The notes under the pieces: model-generated
What the model was told of the DNA's origin: nothing
The model's database searches: none
The model's input: only the letters and a program-made list of their open reading frames with translations
Source: Leptolyngbya sp. RL_3_1
Lineage (GTDB): Bacteria > Cyanobacteriota > Cyanobacteriia > Phormidesmidales > Phormidesmidaceae
Length of the DNA: 36,051 nucleotides
Assembly (NCBI GenBank): GCA_012032425.1
Contig: JAAUQE010000005.1
Location: 1 to 36,051, forward strand
Direction of reading: 5' to 3'
Program-made: the position numbers and the translations under genes
Part shown: positions 25,088-34,699 of the stretch, one piece after another
Layout: every line of letters begins with the position of its first letter
Position numbering within the stretch: the stretch's first letter is position 1

Positions 25088-25594
25088 GGTGGGTGATGTC
25101 CCGGCTCAAATGATTGAAACAATTGCGCTCTGCTGTAACTCAACACCCCTGATAGTGATTAGACGTAAACCACGCCTCGTCAAATAGCGCGAAAGCTGGC
25201 ATCAGCCCCGCATGAACCCAGAACTGATGCCTGGGGCTCGAAACCACATCCAACTTGAAAACTGAAGTTTTTACCGTAGGGCCAACTACGGGTTTGGATG
25301 TGGCCAGGGTTTAGAAGGCGATCGCGATATCGATTGAATGTGAATGAAGAACTCTGCTGTGAACGATGACGTTCCCTAGCTGACTTGCCACCAACAATGG
25401 GCCGGAGCGGCAATGGGGTGGCTGCCATAGCGAAAGGCTAACCTTGGCATCACCGTCCCTGGGGTTGATGTGTGACAGATTCAAGAAAAGACCCGCTCCA
25501 ATCCCCCTGGCTTAGCCTTGTGCTAACCGAAAAAGGGCGATTGATTAACGGTCAGTGCTGTCGAGAAATGTAGGGCAATTAACCGAATTTGATA
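25088..25594. other. Gene-free region of about 500 nt with a dispersed repeat
   Basis: Nothing here reads as a gene. The 82-aa minus-strand frame at 25180-25428 has an unnatural composition and covers a repeat. The only structure that I can support is the dispersed element at 25251-25313, with a GCGATCGCG octamer region beside it (about 25318-25327). Confidence 0.6.
25251..25313 (+). repeat. Dispersed palindromic element, copy 3
   Basis: This is the best preserved copy: ACTTGAAAACTGAAGTTTTT, hairpin CCGTAG (25274-25279) / CTACGG (25286-25291), then GGGTTTGGAT and CCAGGGTTTA. Compared with copies 1 and 2 it differs by scattered substitutions only, with no coding content. Confidence 0.75.
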
Positions 25595-25813
25595 TCACAG
25601 GACCAGCGCCACCGTCAGTAGAAAGCCCAGACTGGCAAACAGCATCGCTCCGAGGCCACCCTCTTTTGGGGGTAACGGTTGGGCGGGGTTCAAGCTGCGG
25701 GCAAAGTCACAGCTCAAGCATTGATAGACCCCATCACTGGGGCTGACAATACTGTGCTTGCCGCAACTGGGACATTCGAGCAGGGTAGATGAAAGCACCA
25801 AGGGAGTTTGCAT
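25595..25813 (-). CDS. Zinc-ribbon protein with a C-terminal membrane anchor
   Basis: A 72-aa protein from ATG 25813. A four-cysteine ribbon (LECPSCGKHSIVS, then YQCLSCDFAR) is followed by a Pro-rich linker and a single C-terminal membrane segment (GAMLFASLGFLLTVALVL). It would face the cytoplasm as a tail-anchored protein. The longer frame from 25873 adds a second hydrophobic segment and is possible. Function unknown. Confidence 0.65.
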   Translation of the reverse strand: MQTPLVLSSTLLECPSCGKHSIVSPSDGVYQCLSCDFARSLNPAQPLPPKEGGLGAMLFASLGFLLTVALVL

Positions 25814-26008
25814 GGCAGTTGTAAGAATCAGCACCGCCAACAGCCGAAAAACTGCTGATGACTTTTTTAGCATCGCAAGTCTCCCATCCCCCGTCGAGCC
25901 GGAAAAAGTCAGAAAAGTTCAGGTGGGGTTCAGGAGTTCTCCAGCCACCCAGCCGACAAACTTGTTAGGTTGGAAGGGTCCTGATGTATCCTCCGTACGC
26001 TTGTCACT

Positions 26009-26374
26009 ATGGCTGATTCCCCGGCGAATGCCCCAGCGCATCACCCCCAAAGGCGGCTGGTCACCGTCTGCCAAAATCGTTCCTGTCTGCGCAGCGGTTC
26101 TGAGCAGGTGTTAGCCGAGTTTGAGAAGCATCGGACCCCCAATCTCCGGGTCAGCGGCAGTGAATGCCAGGGACAGTGCAGCTCTGGGCCGACGGTGCGG
26201 GTGATGCCTGACAACACCTGGTATTGCCAGGTCACCCCAGCAGATGTGGCCATTATTGTTGATGAGCACTTTAGCGGCAATCAGCCCGTGGCGCGGCTGC
26301 TGCATCCCCGTCTGCATCAGACGGCTAGCAGCTATGCCCACTTGGCGGCTCAAGCACAGGGTGACCCCGACTAA
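26009..26374 (+). CDS. Thioredoxin-like [2Fe-2S] ferredoxin, second gene
   Basis: A 121-aa protein with VTVCQNRSCLRSGSEQVLAE (C21, C26) and SECQGQCSSGPTVRVMP (C53, C57), the four cluster ligands of thioredoxin-like [2Fe-2S] ferredoxins. VTPADVAIIVDEHFSGNQPV is the usual end of the domain. It is distantly related to the gene at 21827-22219, which has a different spacing between the first two cysteines. It stands alone; partner unknown. The ATG at 26009 gives a short polar leader. Confidence 0.87.
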   Translation: MADSPANAPAHHPQRRLVTVCQNRSCLRSGSEQVLAEFEKHRTPNLRVSGSECQGQCSSGPTVRVMPDNTWYCQVTPADVAIIVDEHFSGNQPVARLLHPRLHQTASSYAHLAAQAQGDPD

Positions 26375-26489
26375 TCGCCATCCCTTTGCGAACCAAGATC
26401 CCCATCCACCCACTCATCCCAATACCCTTCGGGAAGGGCAAAGCCCTACAAAATTCAAAACTCCCACTGCCCACGGCTACTTTACCTGT

Positions 26490-27535
26490 TTACAGATCCC
26501 CTAATCCGGCAAACGTCCCGAGCAATTCCGGCAACTGGGTTTGCAACCTTTTAGCCGCCGCCGTGGGGTCGCAGCCGGTGACGTCGATTTGGGGAATTGT
26601 CTTTTTCCGGCGCTCTAAATCGTAGCGGTAGGCGCGATCATAGTAGTCGAGCAGCAGCTTGCAGGCGGCGTGCGGTTCACCGGCGCGGATATGGGCGATC
26701 GCGCCTGAGTTCGCTGCCCCCCCAAGCGTTTGCGCAGGCGCTCCGTGGCTGCGATCGCCGCTTCCCGGTCACTGTCCCCATACATCTCCACCAGTACCGC
26801 CACCCGCTCCTCCACAGACCGGACGATTTCCACCGTGGGAGCCGCTTCCATCTGCTGAAAGACTTCATCGGGAATGCGGCAGGTGCCGATGCGGCGGCTT
26901 TCCGCTTCCAGCCACAGCGGTAAAGCCGGGTTTAAAGCCGCCCACTGCTGGGCCAAAAGATTCTCGAATTGCTCCGTGCTGGGTTGGGGAGGCATGTCGA
27001 GGCTGCCGTAGCTGCTGCCCCGGTGGTGGGCCAAGCCTTCGAGATCAATCATCTGTTGGCCTTGAGCAGCCATGGCCAGCAAAATATCGGTTTTGGCGGT
27101 ACCGGTCATGCCCCCCAGCACCACCACTTGCCGGGGCTGGGCCAAGCAATCCCGCACCCAGCGGCGATAGGTTTTATAGCCGCCGGCCAGGGTCGCTACC
27201 TGAAAGCCCGCTAAACTCAGTGCCCAGGCCACCGCTCCGCTGCGCATCCCCCCCCGCCAGCAATGGACCCGCACGGTGCGATCAGGGACCAGGGTTTGGG
27301 CTTGGCGGATAAAGCCCCCCATTTTGGGGCCTACCAGGTCAAAACCAAGCTGCACCGCCGGATCGCGTCCCTGCTGCTTGTAGCAGATGCCCACCTGCGC
27401 CCGCTCTTCGTCGGAAAACAGCGGAAAGCTCACTGCCCCCGGCAAATGCCCTTGGTGATGTTCCCCAGGGCTACGCACATCTAGAATCGGTCCGGGAGCC
27501 GCGAAAAAGGTCTCGATATCGACGGGTTTTACCAT
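26490..27535 (-). CDS. mnmH: tRNA 2-selenouridine synthase MnmH/SelU (frame broken at 26717-26723)
   Basis: MnmH exchanges sulfur for selenium at the wobble uridine of some tRNAs, using selenophosphate from SelD. A rhodanese domain (about 5-130) carries the active cysteine in HCWRGGMRSG (C92), and a P-loop domain follows (GGMTGTAKT, 141-149). The written frame turns to nonsense after RKRLGG and ends at 26615. Adding one base to the G7 run (C7 at 26717-26723) restores AIAHIRAGEPHAACKLLLDY, YDRAYRYDLERRKKTIPQID and a stop at 26490-26492, for 348 aa, the normal length. Its ATG overlaps the repaired selD stop as ATGGTAA. Confidence 0.92.
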
Positions 27536-28625
27536 GCCCTGATTGTAATCGGCGGTTTCGCCCCGGCTGGGGATAAGACCGTGCCGATGGCGCGGCTATA
27601 TCCGTAGCCCTTTTCCTGGAGCGCCTGGAGACAAGCCTGGGCGCGATCGCTCGCCACCGCCACCAGCAGCCCCCCCGCCGTTTGGGGTCAAACAGCAGCG
27701 GGTAGTCCGGGTGCTGGCTGTAGCGCTGAGCATTCTCTAAAAGCTTTGCCGCCTGGAGGTTTTGCCCATAGAGAGAACTGAGATAGCCCTGGCCCAAGGT
27801 CTCACGGGCACCTGCTAGGACCGGTAGCTCAGTTAAATCCAGCGCCACGGCCACCTGGGACGCGGTAACCATTTCCCCCAGGTGACCCAGCAGGCCAAAC
27901 CCGGTCACGTCGGTGCAAGCCGTCACGTCATGGTGACGGAAACACTGGGCGGCCTCGCCGGAGGGTTGGATCATCTGGGCGATCGCCCCCTCAATCCACC
28001 GCCCCTTCGCCGCCCGCGCCATATCAGCGGCAAACAGGGTGCCGGTGCCTAGGGGCTGGGTCAAAATCAGGGTTTGTCCCGGCTGCAAATTCCCCTTGCG
28101 CCACATCTGATCAGGCATGACCACACCATTGCAGGCAAATCCGATCATGAGGTCAGCCCCCTCAGTAGTGTGTCCGCCCACCAGGGGAGTTTGGCTAGGG
28201 GCCAGCGCCTTGTGGGTGCCCGCCAGCAGGTGATACAGGGTTTCGACCTGCTTGGGGGCACTGCCGTAGGGCAGGGTGATCATCGCCAAAACGCTCTGGG
28301 GCGTTGCTCCCATGGCATAGAGATCGCTGAGGCAATGCTTCACCGCAATTTGAGCCATAACGAAGGGATCATCCACCAGCGCCCGAAAGAAATCTACCGT
28401 GTGGACCATCAGTTGCCCCTCGGGGACCTGCACCACGGCGGCATCGTCAGGGGCGTCCAACCCCAGGATGATCTGGGGGTTCGAGTCGGTGCCACCAGGA
28501 AAATCTGCCCGGACTCGACGCAGGGCCTGGTGCAACACGTCACTCCCGACTTTAGAGCCACAACCGGCGCATTGCATCGCTGGATTGGGGGAGACAGCCT
28601 TGGGCTCGGCCAAGGCTTGACCCAT
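27529..28625 (-). CDS. selD: Selenide, water dikinase SelD (frame broken at 27684-27687)
   Basis: SelD makes selenophosphate from selenide and ATP. Motifs present are QCAGCGSKVG (active Cys and Lys), LDAPDDAAVV, VDFFRALVDDPF, LVGGHTTEGADLMIGFACNG and TACTDVTGFGLLGHL. The written frame is lost at FDPKRRGG. One extra C in the run CCCC (GGGG, 27684-27687) restores FDPQTAGGLLVAVASDRAQA and a proper C-terminus IRAW, with stop TAA at 27529-27531, for 365 aa. This stop overlaps the start of mnmH, which supports a coupled operon. It follows the oxidoreductase gene by 30 nt, in the same frame. Confidence 0.92.
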
Positions 28626-28655
28626 TGCCCCATGGGGGCGAGATCAGGAAAATCC

Positions 28656-29819
28656 TTAAAACAGCCCCATGAATTTCTGATCAATGTGGTTTTTCCAGGC
28701 CCGCATCCAGGACGATTCAAAGGTGAAGGGGCCACGGGAGGCAATGGCACTGCCGTCGCCGGTATCAATGATGTTGAGGTATTGGCGCTGGGGCCGGAAG
28801 GGCTTCAGGGGTTGCCCTTGCAGCGCCGCTTGCAGATTGTGAAACAGGGGCGGTCCCTGACGGACGGCGAACACCCCGGCCTTAGGGCGGGCATGGTTGA
28901 CCATGGTGGCCACATCCCCCGCCGCAAACACCTCGGGATGGGACAGACTTTGCAGGGTGTCTTTCACCAAAATGAAGCCCTGCTCGTCAGTGGCCAGCCC
29001 TGATTCCTTGGGCCAACCGGGTGCCGCCGCATGGGTGACCCAAAAGACGCGATCGCACCCCACCGTCAACCCTGAGGCACAATGCACCCGGCGGCGGTCC
29101 GGTGCCTCTAACTCCACCGCCACCACCGACTCCTGGAGGTGCAGCTTGATCCCCCGTCGGTCGAAGTGGCGGCGGAGCAAGCGCCGGGTGCTACAGTTAC
29201 GACCGTTGGCAATGTCTTCTCCCCGATGGAACAGGTGCAGGGTGAGCGGGGTTTGGGAATGCCCCACCTCAGCCAAGAGGGCTTGCAGCCGCACCTGCAT
29301 ATTCAAAACCAACTCCACCCCACCCACCCCGCCACCCACAATGGCGATGGTGACGGGGCGATCGGGCTGCTGCCGTACTTGTTCGAGTAATGCCGCCCAA
29401 GCTTGCAGGAGTTGCGGCACCGGTTTAGCCGGGATGGCATAGTCGGCGGCACCGGGCACGGCGATCGTGGCGGGGGTGCTGCCGGTGTCGATGGAAAGCA
29501 GGTCGTAGGCAATGGGAGGATGCTCTGCACAGTGGACCCGTCGGGCCGCTAAATCAAGGCCCACGGCGGCATCCATCACCAGGCGGCAATGGGCAAACCG
29601 GGTCAGGGGCCGCAGGTCGATATGGGCAGTATCGAAGTCGTACAGACCAGAAATATGGCAGGGCAACATCCCCGAGTAGGGGGTATCGACCAAATTGGTA
29701 ATCAGGGTGAGGCGCACACCTGGGAGGGGGTGCATGGCCAGCTTGTGGAGCACAATGGCGTGGGTGTGGCCACCACCTATGAGGACGAGGTCTTGGCGAA
29801 TGGGTAAAGGGGCCTGCAT
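28656..29819 (-). CDS. Pyridine nucleotide-disulfide oxidoreductase linked to SelD
   Basis: A 387-aa FAD/NAD(P) oxidoreductase. The first Rossmann motif is LVLIGGGHTHAIVL, the second IAIVGGGVGGVELVLNM, and the FAD-binding end is EVFAAGDVATM. GGGHTHA and GMLPCHISGLY are typical of the domain that, in many cyanobacteria and other bacteria, is fused to the N-terminus of SelD and is thought to supply reduced selenium. Here the two are separate: TAA at 28656-28658 and an in-frame TGA lie before the selD ATG, only 30 nt away and in the same frame. The reaction is not proven. Confidence 0.85.
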   Translation of the reverse strand: MQAPLPIRQDLVLIGGGHTHAIVLHKLAMHPLPGVRLTLITNLVDTPYSGMLPCHISGLYDFDTAHIDLRPLTRFAHCRLVMDAAVGLDLAARRVHCAEHPPIAYDLLSIDTGSTPATIAVPGAADYAIPAKPVPQLLQAWAALLEQVRQQPDRPVTIAIVGGGVGGVELVLNMQVRLQALLAEVGHSQTPLTLHLFHRGEDIANGRNCSTRRLLRRHFDRRGIKLHLQESVVAVELEAPDRRRVHCASGLTVGCDRVFWVTHAAAPGWPKESGLATDEQGFILVKDTLQSLSHPEVFAAGDVATMVNHARPKAGVFAVRQGPPLFHNLQAALQGQPLKPFRPQRQYLNIIDTGDGSAIASRGPFTFESSWMRAWKNHIDQKFMGLF

Positions 29820-29974
29820 CCCGATGGGTAAAGGAAAACAACCCTTTTAGGGTATCGGGACTGGGTGAGGAGAGGCTGAGTATCTTGTCCACATTTTGTC
29901 CGCCGAAGACCGAAACCGCGCCATCGGATCACCAGCCGCTTAGGATAAAGAAGTCGATTCGTCAGTTGAAGACC

Positions 29975-30625
29975 ATGGTTACGCTTCAACTCCGTCAGCT
30001 TGATGTACCGAGCGGGCAACGACTCCTCCTCCATGATGTGAGCTGGCCTGAGTTTGAGGCCATTTTGCAAGAGTTGGGAGAACATCGAAGTTCCCGCATC
30101 GCCTATAGCAATGGCTTACTCGAAATCATGGTGCCCTTGCCCGAACATGAGGACGACAAAGAAATCATTGGTGACCTCCTCAAAGCCTTTTTAGAAGAGC
30201 TGGATATTGAATTTCGCACCCTGGGTTCAACCACCTTTAAGAACCAGGCCATGGCAAAGGGAATTGAGCCGGATCAATGCTTTTATCTCCAAAATGAATC
30301 GGCCATTCGTGGCAAGAGGCGGCTCGATTTGACCCTGGATCCGCCCCCTGATTTAGCCATGGAGGTGGATATTACCGCCCGCACCCACCCCGAGACCTAT
30401 GCAGCCCTGGGGGTACCCGAATTATGGCGACGGGTGAATCAAACTATTCGGATTTATCAGCTCCAGGCGGGGCAATACGTTGAGGTGGATGAAAGTCCCC
30501 AATTTCCGGGTTGGCCGCTCAAAACCGAGATTCCCAAGTACGTGGAACAGAGTCGGGTAGACGGGCGCAACTCTGCAATGCGATCGTTTCGGCGGTGGGT
30601 GCGGGACAGGCTCAGCCACGCCTGA
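29975..30625 (+). CDS. Uma2-family (DUF820, PD-(D/E)XK-like) protein
   Basis: A 216-aa Uma2-family protein, very abundant in cyanobacteria and often found as many copies per genome. Core features are VSWPEFEAILQELGEH, SRIAYSNGLLEIMVPLPEHE, LDLTLDPPPDLAMEVDITAR and VPELWRR. The EVD-x-T core fits a restriction-endonuclease-like fold, and the P-D-L-A-x-EVD stretch supplies the usual acidic residues. The biological role is unsettled. ATG 29975 (MVTLQLRQL) is the conserved start. It is convergent with the CHAT gene. Confidence 0.88.
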   Translation: MVTLQLRQLDVPSGQRLLLHDVSWPEFEAILQELGEHRSSRIAYSNGLLEIMVPLPEHEDDKEIIGDLLKAFLEELDIEFRTLGSTTFKNQAMAKGIEPDQCFYLQNESAIRGKRRLDLTLDPPPDLAMEVDITARTHPETYAALGVPELWRRVNQTIRIYQLQAGQYVEVDESPQFPGWPLKTEIPKYVEQSRVDGRNSAMRSFRRWVRDRLSHA

Positions 30626-30644
30626 TTGGCAAACCATCGGGACA

Positions 30645-32270
30645 TTAGCCGTCAATGACAAATTCCATCAGTTGCCCCTGAGGGCTCCCGAAGCGGAGGT
30701 GGGTGCCAGGATTGAGGGGCACCTCCTGACGGTGAACATGGTGCCAGCCCTTCTCCGACTGACAGAGGGTGCCATAGCGGGAATAGTCCCGCAGGTAATA
30801 GGTTTGCTCTGCAACAGCAGTGGGAGAGGCGGGGGTTTGGCGGCAAAAAATCTCCGCATGTTTGCTCGACACCCAGGGCTCCTGAATCACCAAGTCATTG
30901 TCTGGCAGCCGCCCCACCCGCATTAGCCCCCGATAGATGGGCCAGACGTTAGTCGGGTTATCGACCGCTCGAATCGCCGCAATTTTGCTGGGGGCTTCCG
31001 CCATTCCCGGCAACCGGGTCACTTCTGTCTGGGAGGCTGCCAACAATTGACCGTCAAAGTCCGGGTGCATGTAGAGCACTGGCAAGGTCCAGGCAGGCTG
31101 GTTGAACTTGTAGAGGGTGAGGAGTTGCTGGCGGGCGATCGCCACCGCCCGATCCACCGGCTGCTGCTCGGCCAGCGCTTGGGCAAAGGCTTGGATAAAC
31201 CCCAGCGCCTCCTCATCGGCAATGGAATCCCGCATGGCTAGCACCGCCGGAACGCCATGGTGCAGCAGCACCTCCGCCAAGCTACTGCGAGGGATGGGGG
31301 TGGCCCCCCGTTGGTCGGGCTGGGCACCCCAGCAGGTATTAAAAACGGCGACCTTGACTCGGCAACGGGTGAGCACCTGGGCCAGCTCCGTGCCACTCAA
31401 GGTGGATTGGGGCTGGAGGAATAAGAGGCCGCCATCGGGGGCCGGAATGCCGTGGCCCGCATAGAAAAAGATGTTGTACTGCGATCGCTCCAGGGCCTGC
31501 ACCAATGCTGCGGGGGAAGGCTGCAACAGGGTATCCACTTGACAGGGCACCGCTGCCCCCCGTCGAATCGCCGAGGAGAGTTCCCCCTGGAGCAGGCTTT
31601 TGAGGGTATCGGCCTCGGTTTGGAGCTGTAGGGGAGCCATGCCAGCGGGTCCAGGCGCTCCCCCCGAGACATCATCCTGCCCCAGCACCAGTAAAATCTT
31701 CAGGCTCGGGTCGAGGGAAAGGTCCGGGAGCGGATCGACATCGCTGGTGGTGCGGCTAAAGCGAATCGCTTCGTTCAACGAAAAGGCTTGGCGACCGGGC
31801 TGAGACTGCAAGATTTCCCAGGGAATCGAAATCAACTCCGGCTCGCGAATATCGAGGCAGACCCGTAGGGGCTTCCCTTGACCCATGGCGATGCCCTGGC
31901 TTTGGTCAAGGCTACTCTGGACGGGGCCATCAAACAGCCACTCCCAGAGCCTGACCCCCAGAGTCTGCATCAACCGACCGGTGTATCCCTTGGGGCTGCC
32001 CTCGCCCCCGTCACTCTCGGGGAGACCCTCCAGCACAAACTGAGGCACATAGGCGGACGGGACGTGGGGCACCTGGGGCAAGCCCCGCAGGGAGAAAAAC
32101 TCTAACCAGGTTTGCCACAAGCCCACCAAATCATCAGACCAGATTTGATCATGGTGGACGTAACCGCCGGGATAGGGAGACTCCAGCACCCAAAGCGCAT
32201 AGTGATCGGCCTCTGCCGAGGAAAGGCGCTCGATCGCTAGGCGAAAGCAAATGGCATCAGCAGGGGGCAT
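30645..32270 (-). CDS. CHAT-domain (caspase-like) protein with C-terminal FHA domain
   Basis: A 541-aa protein. Residues about 135-405 form a CHAT peptidase-like domain with the catalytic dyad H273 (FFYAGHGIP) and C313 (VAVFNTCWGA). Residues about 448-535 form an FHA phosphothreonine-binding domain with GRLPDNDL and VSSKHAEI; the usual SxNGT is SRYGT. The first 130 residues match other cyanobacterial CHAT proteins but no named domain. It lies 61 nt after the PP2C gene on the same strand, so a phospho-switch acting on it is plausible. CHAT proteases can act in regulated cell death in bacteria (for example gasdermin and Craspase systems), but no partner target is visible here. Confidence 0.9.
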   Translation of the reverse strand: MPPADAICFRLAIERLSSAEADHYALWVLESPYPGGYVHHDQIWSDDLVGLWQTWLEFFSLRGLPQVPHVPSAYVPQFVLEGLPESDGGEGSPKGYTGRLMQTLGVRLWEWLFDGPVQSSLDQSQGIAMGQGKPLRVCLDIREPELISIPWEILQSQPGRQAFSLNEAIRFSRTTSDVDPLPDLSLDPSLKILLVLGQDDVSGGAPGPAGMAPLQLQTEADTLKSLLQGELSSAIRRGAAVPCQVDTLLQPSPAALVQALERSQYNIFFYAGHGIPAPDGGLLFLQPQSTLSGTELAQVLTRCRVKVAVFNTCWGAQPDQRGATPIPRSSLAEVLLHHGVPAVLAMRDSIADEEALGFIQAFAQALAEQQPVDRAVAIARQQLLTLYKFNQPAWTLPVLYMHPDFDGQLLAASQTEVTRLPGMAEAPSKIAAIRAVDNPTNVWPIYRGLMRVGRLPDNDLVIQEPWVSSKHAEIFCRQTPASPTAVAEQTYYLRDYSRYGTLCQSEKGWHHVHRQEVPLNPGTHLRFGSPQGQLMEFVIDG

Positions 32271-32331
32271 TGGGTCGGCAGCTTCACTAGGGTGATGGAA
32301 AGAGGAAATAGGGAATAGGGGGGAGACACCG

Positions 32332-34652
32332 CTATGGGCAAGGGGAGTTAGCGGGGGCGGTGCTGAGGCGATCGCTCACCTGCCGCAGGGTCTTTTCGAG
32401 AATCCAGCCCTCCTCTCCGGGCTGCGCCCAACTGACTTCAGCGTTGACCGTTGGGAAAGGATTTTCCGTCGGGGTCGATCGGGCCGCCGGTGCAGACGGA
32501 ACTGGAACGGGCTCAGCCACCTGATCTTCTCCCGGTACTGAACACACCCGTAAGCGCACCCATAGCTGATTGTCTGAGGTTTCTAGCCGCCTGACAACTG
32601 CGACTTGGCTCCCTACGGGAAGCGATCGCTTGGGCTGATCAACCGCTGGATTGGGCAATGCTGGCGGCACCTCTGCGGTCATGGCCAGATCTTCCGTGGG
32701 GGCAACACTGACGGGCAGCCGCTGCAACTGTAAGACATCCCCCACCATCACTGACTCCAGGGCAGAGCCGCCGGTGGGCTGGGGCGGCGGCGCTGAGGGG
32801 GATAGGGTGGTGGGCTGGTCAGCGGGCTCTGATCGCCAGGACTGGAGGATGGGTCCCCCAAAACGGAGGCCCAAAGCCCCGAGGATGGTGGCGAACACGA
32901 TCGCTAGGCCAATTCCTAAAAATGCCCCCCGCTTAGCGGTCGCCCCCGGCTCAGCCGTCAACCGTGGCGGCGGCGAAACGGTAGCGGCGATCGCGGGTCC
33001 ATCCACAAGGGCCAAGCTGGGGACAAAACCGGCGGTTGGGGGCTGGGCTGCCCAGCCAGGTGCAGCAGCCCGACAGTGACATTGTCGTGGCCGTTGTGGG
33101 TATTGGCCAACTGCACCAGCCGTTGACCGACGCGGGCGATCTGCTGGGGTTTATTCAGTAGCGGCACCAATTCTTGTGGCCACAACCGCTCCACCAAATC
33201 ATTGTCACTAAGGCCGTCAGAGCAAATCAGCAGCAGCGTATCTTCCACCAAGACATACATCTGCACGGTGGGGTGCAGGTGGCGGGAGTCGGCCATGCCC
33301 AGGGCTTGGACCAATGAGCCCGCCCCCGGATTGAGCAGGGCATCGCGGTAGAGGGAGTGGCCTAGGCGCATATCGCGCGTCGCGATATCGTCATCCAGGG
33401 TGAGCTGTCGGCAACTATAGGGGCGAATCCGATAGGCGCGACTGTCGCCAATATGGGCCAAATAGAGGCGGGCTCCGTAAACGACCGCTAAGACCAGGGT
33501 GGTGCCCATGCGATCGCGGGCTTGGCGGTGGTCTTGATCGTTTTGCTCTGAGAGCCGCTGATTCGCGGCTAAAATCCCCTGACTCAGCGCGGTCTCCAAT
33601 TGCGGATGGGATAAATCCGGGCTCTGCAATTGGGCTTGCAACTGCTCCAGCACCGTATCAATGGCCAGTCGAGAGGCCACATCGCCCCCCTGGTGACCCC
33701 CAATCCCATCGCAAACAATCACCAAGGGGGCAGGACTCTGGGGTTGCAGAGTCCTGATTTGAACCGGGGCCGTCTGCTGAGTACCACTGGGGGGATAGCA
33801 GGCATCTTCGTTGCGCTGACGGGTGGGGCCTTGGTCACTATAGGTGACCCAATGGGCGGTGCGGGGCTCTTCTCGGGTCAGGGCTTCGAGGGCGCTAAGC
33901 AGGGATTGGGTTAAGGCCGCAGCGGTGATGTTTCCCCCCCGGAGGCGAGTGATTAAAGGGGATAGATAACCCTGCAATCTCGGTTGAGCCTCGGCCAACA
34001 GCAGTTGCCACAACCCGCCGAGCTGGGTTAGAGCCGGAGCCGCCGCAGATGTCTCTAAAGCAAGGACGCGCAGGTCAGCCCCTTCAACCCGGAGCAAGTC
34101 ATGGTGCAGCAGAGTGCTCCCTACGCCGACAGCAAGCATCGGCTCCCAGAGTCTGGCCCATTGCCACAGCCAAGTGATTTGGTGCAGGGCCGATGCCGTT
34201 GCCCAAGCCTCGGCCAGGGTCGGTAGGAGCAGAGGCGCTGCCAGTTTTGACGCCGATGGTCTGATAACAGAGCGCTTCATGGCCGAGGGTTTGATCGCCG
34301 CAGGCTGGATCGGAATATCTTCCAGCAACAGCACCTCAGCCCCGGTGGCGGTGGTGAGGTAGGCAAACGGTCGGGGAATGGCGATGCTAAAGGGTGAGAG
34401 GCTGAGGTAGGGCAAGGCCAGATCCGGAGCCATCTCTAGGGGAAGGGGCGATCGCGCTGGCCGCGTATCGAGCCAGAGTTGCGGCTGGATCACCTGATAG
34501 CGCTCGTAGACTAAGCGATCGCTGGAAAACTCCCGCGTTCCCGATCCCACTGCCCATAGGTAGCGTCTAATCAGGGGCCAGTTGCACGCTTGACAAACCA
34601 CCTGATCATCTGGATTTTCTACCTGGCAGTTGGGGTTAAAACAGTTAATCAC
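32332..34652 (-). CDS. PP2C-type Ser/Thr phosphatase with N-terminal zinc ribbon and C-terminal membrane/SH3-like region (frame broken at 33038-33042)
   Basis: From GTG 34652, cysteines 4, 9, 20 and 23 make a zinc ribbon. Residues about 50-260 look like a degenerate kinase-like region. A PP2C domain follows (about 266-535), with YSDQGPTRQRNEDACYPP, VIVCDGIGGHQGGDVAS, LAHIGDSRAYRI, LLICSDGLSDND and GHDNVTVGLLHL. The written frame ends at 32958. One extra base in the C5 run joins it to the next frame: a membrane segment (FLGIGLAIVFATILGALGL), a Pro-rich linker and an SH3-like end (GEEGWILEKTLRQ), for 773 aa in all. The two open frames overlap, and this layout fits cyanobacterial homologues. It probably regulates phospho-signalling with the downstream CHAT-FHA protein (inference). 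Confidence 0.87.
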
Positions 34653-34699
34653 CGGGTCTCAAGGGCACAGGGGCGATTAGGGGCGATGGAACCGTAGCC

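Noticed and set aside
25180-25428. 82-aa minus-strand frame
   Set aside because: It covers the dispersed repeat, has no recognisable fold and no supporting context.
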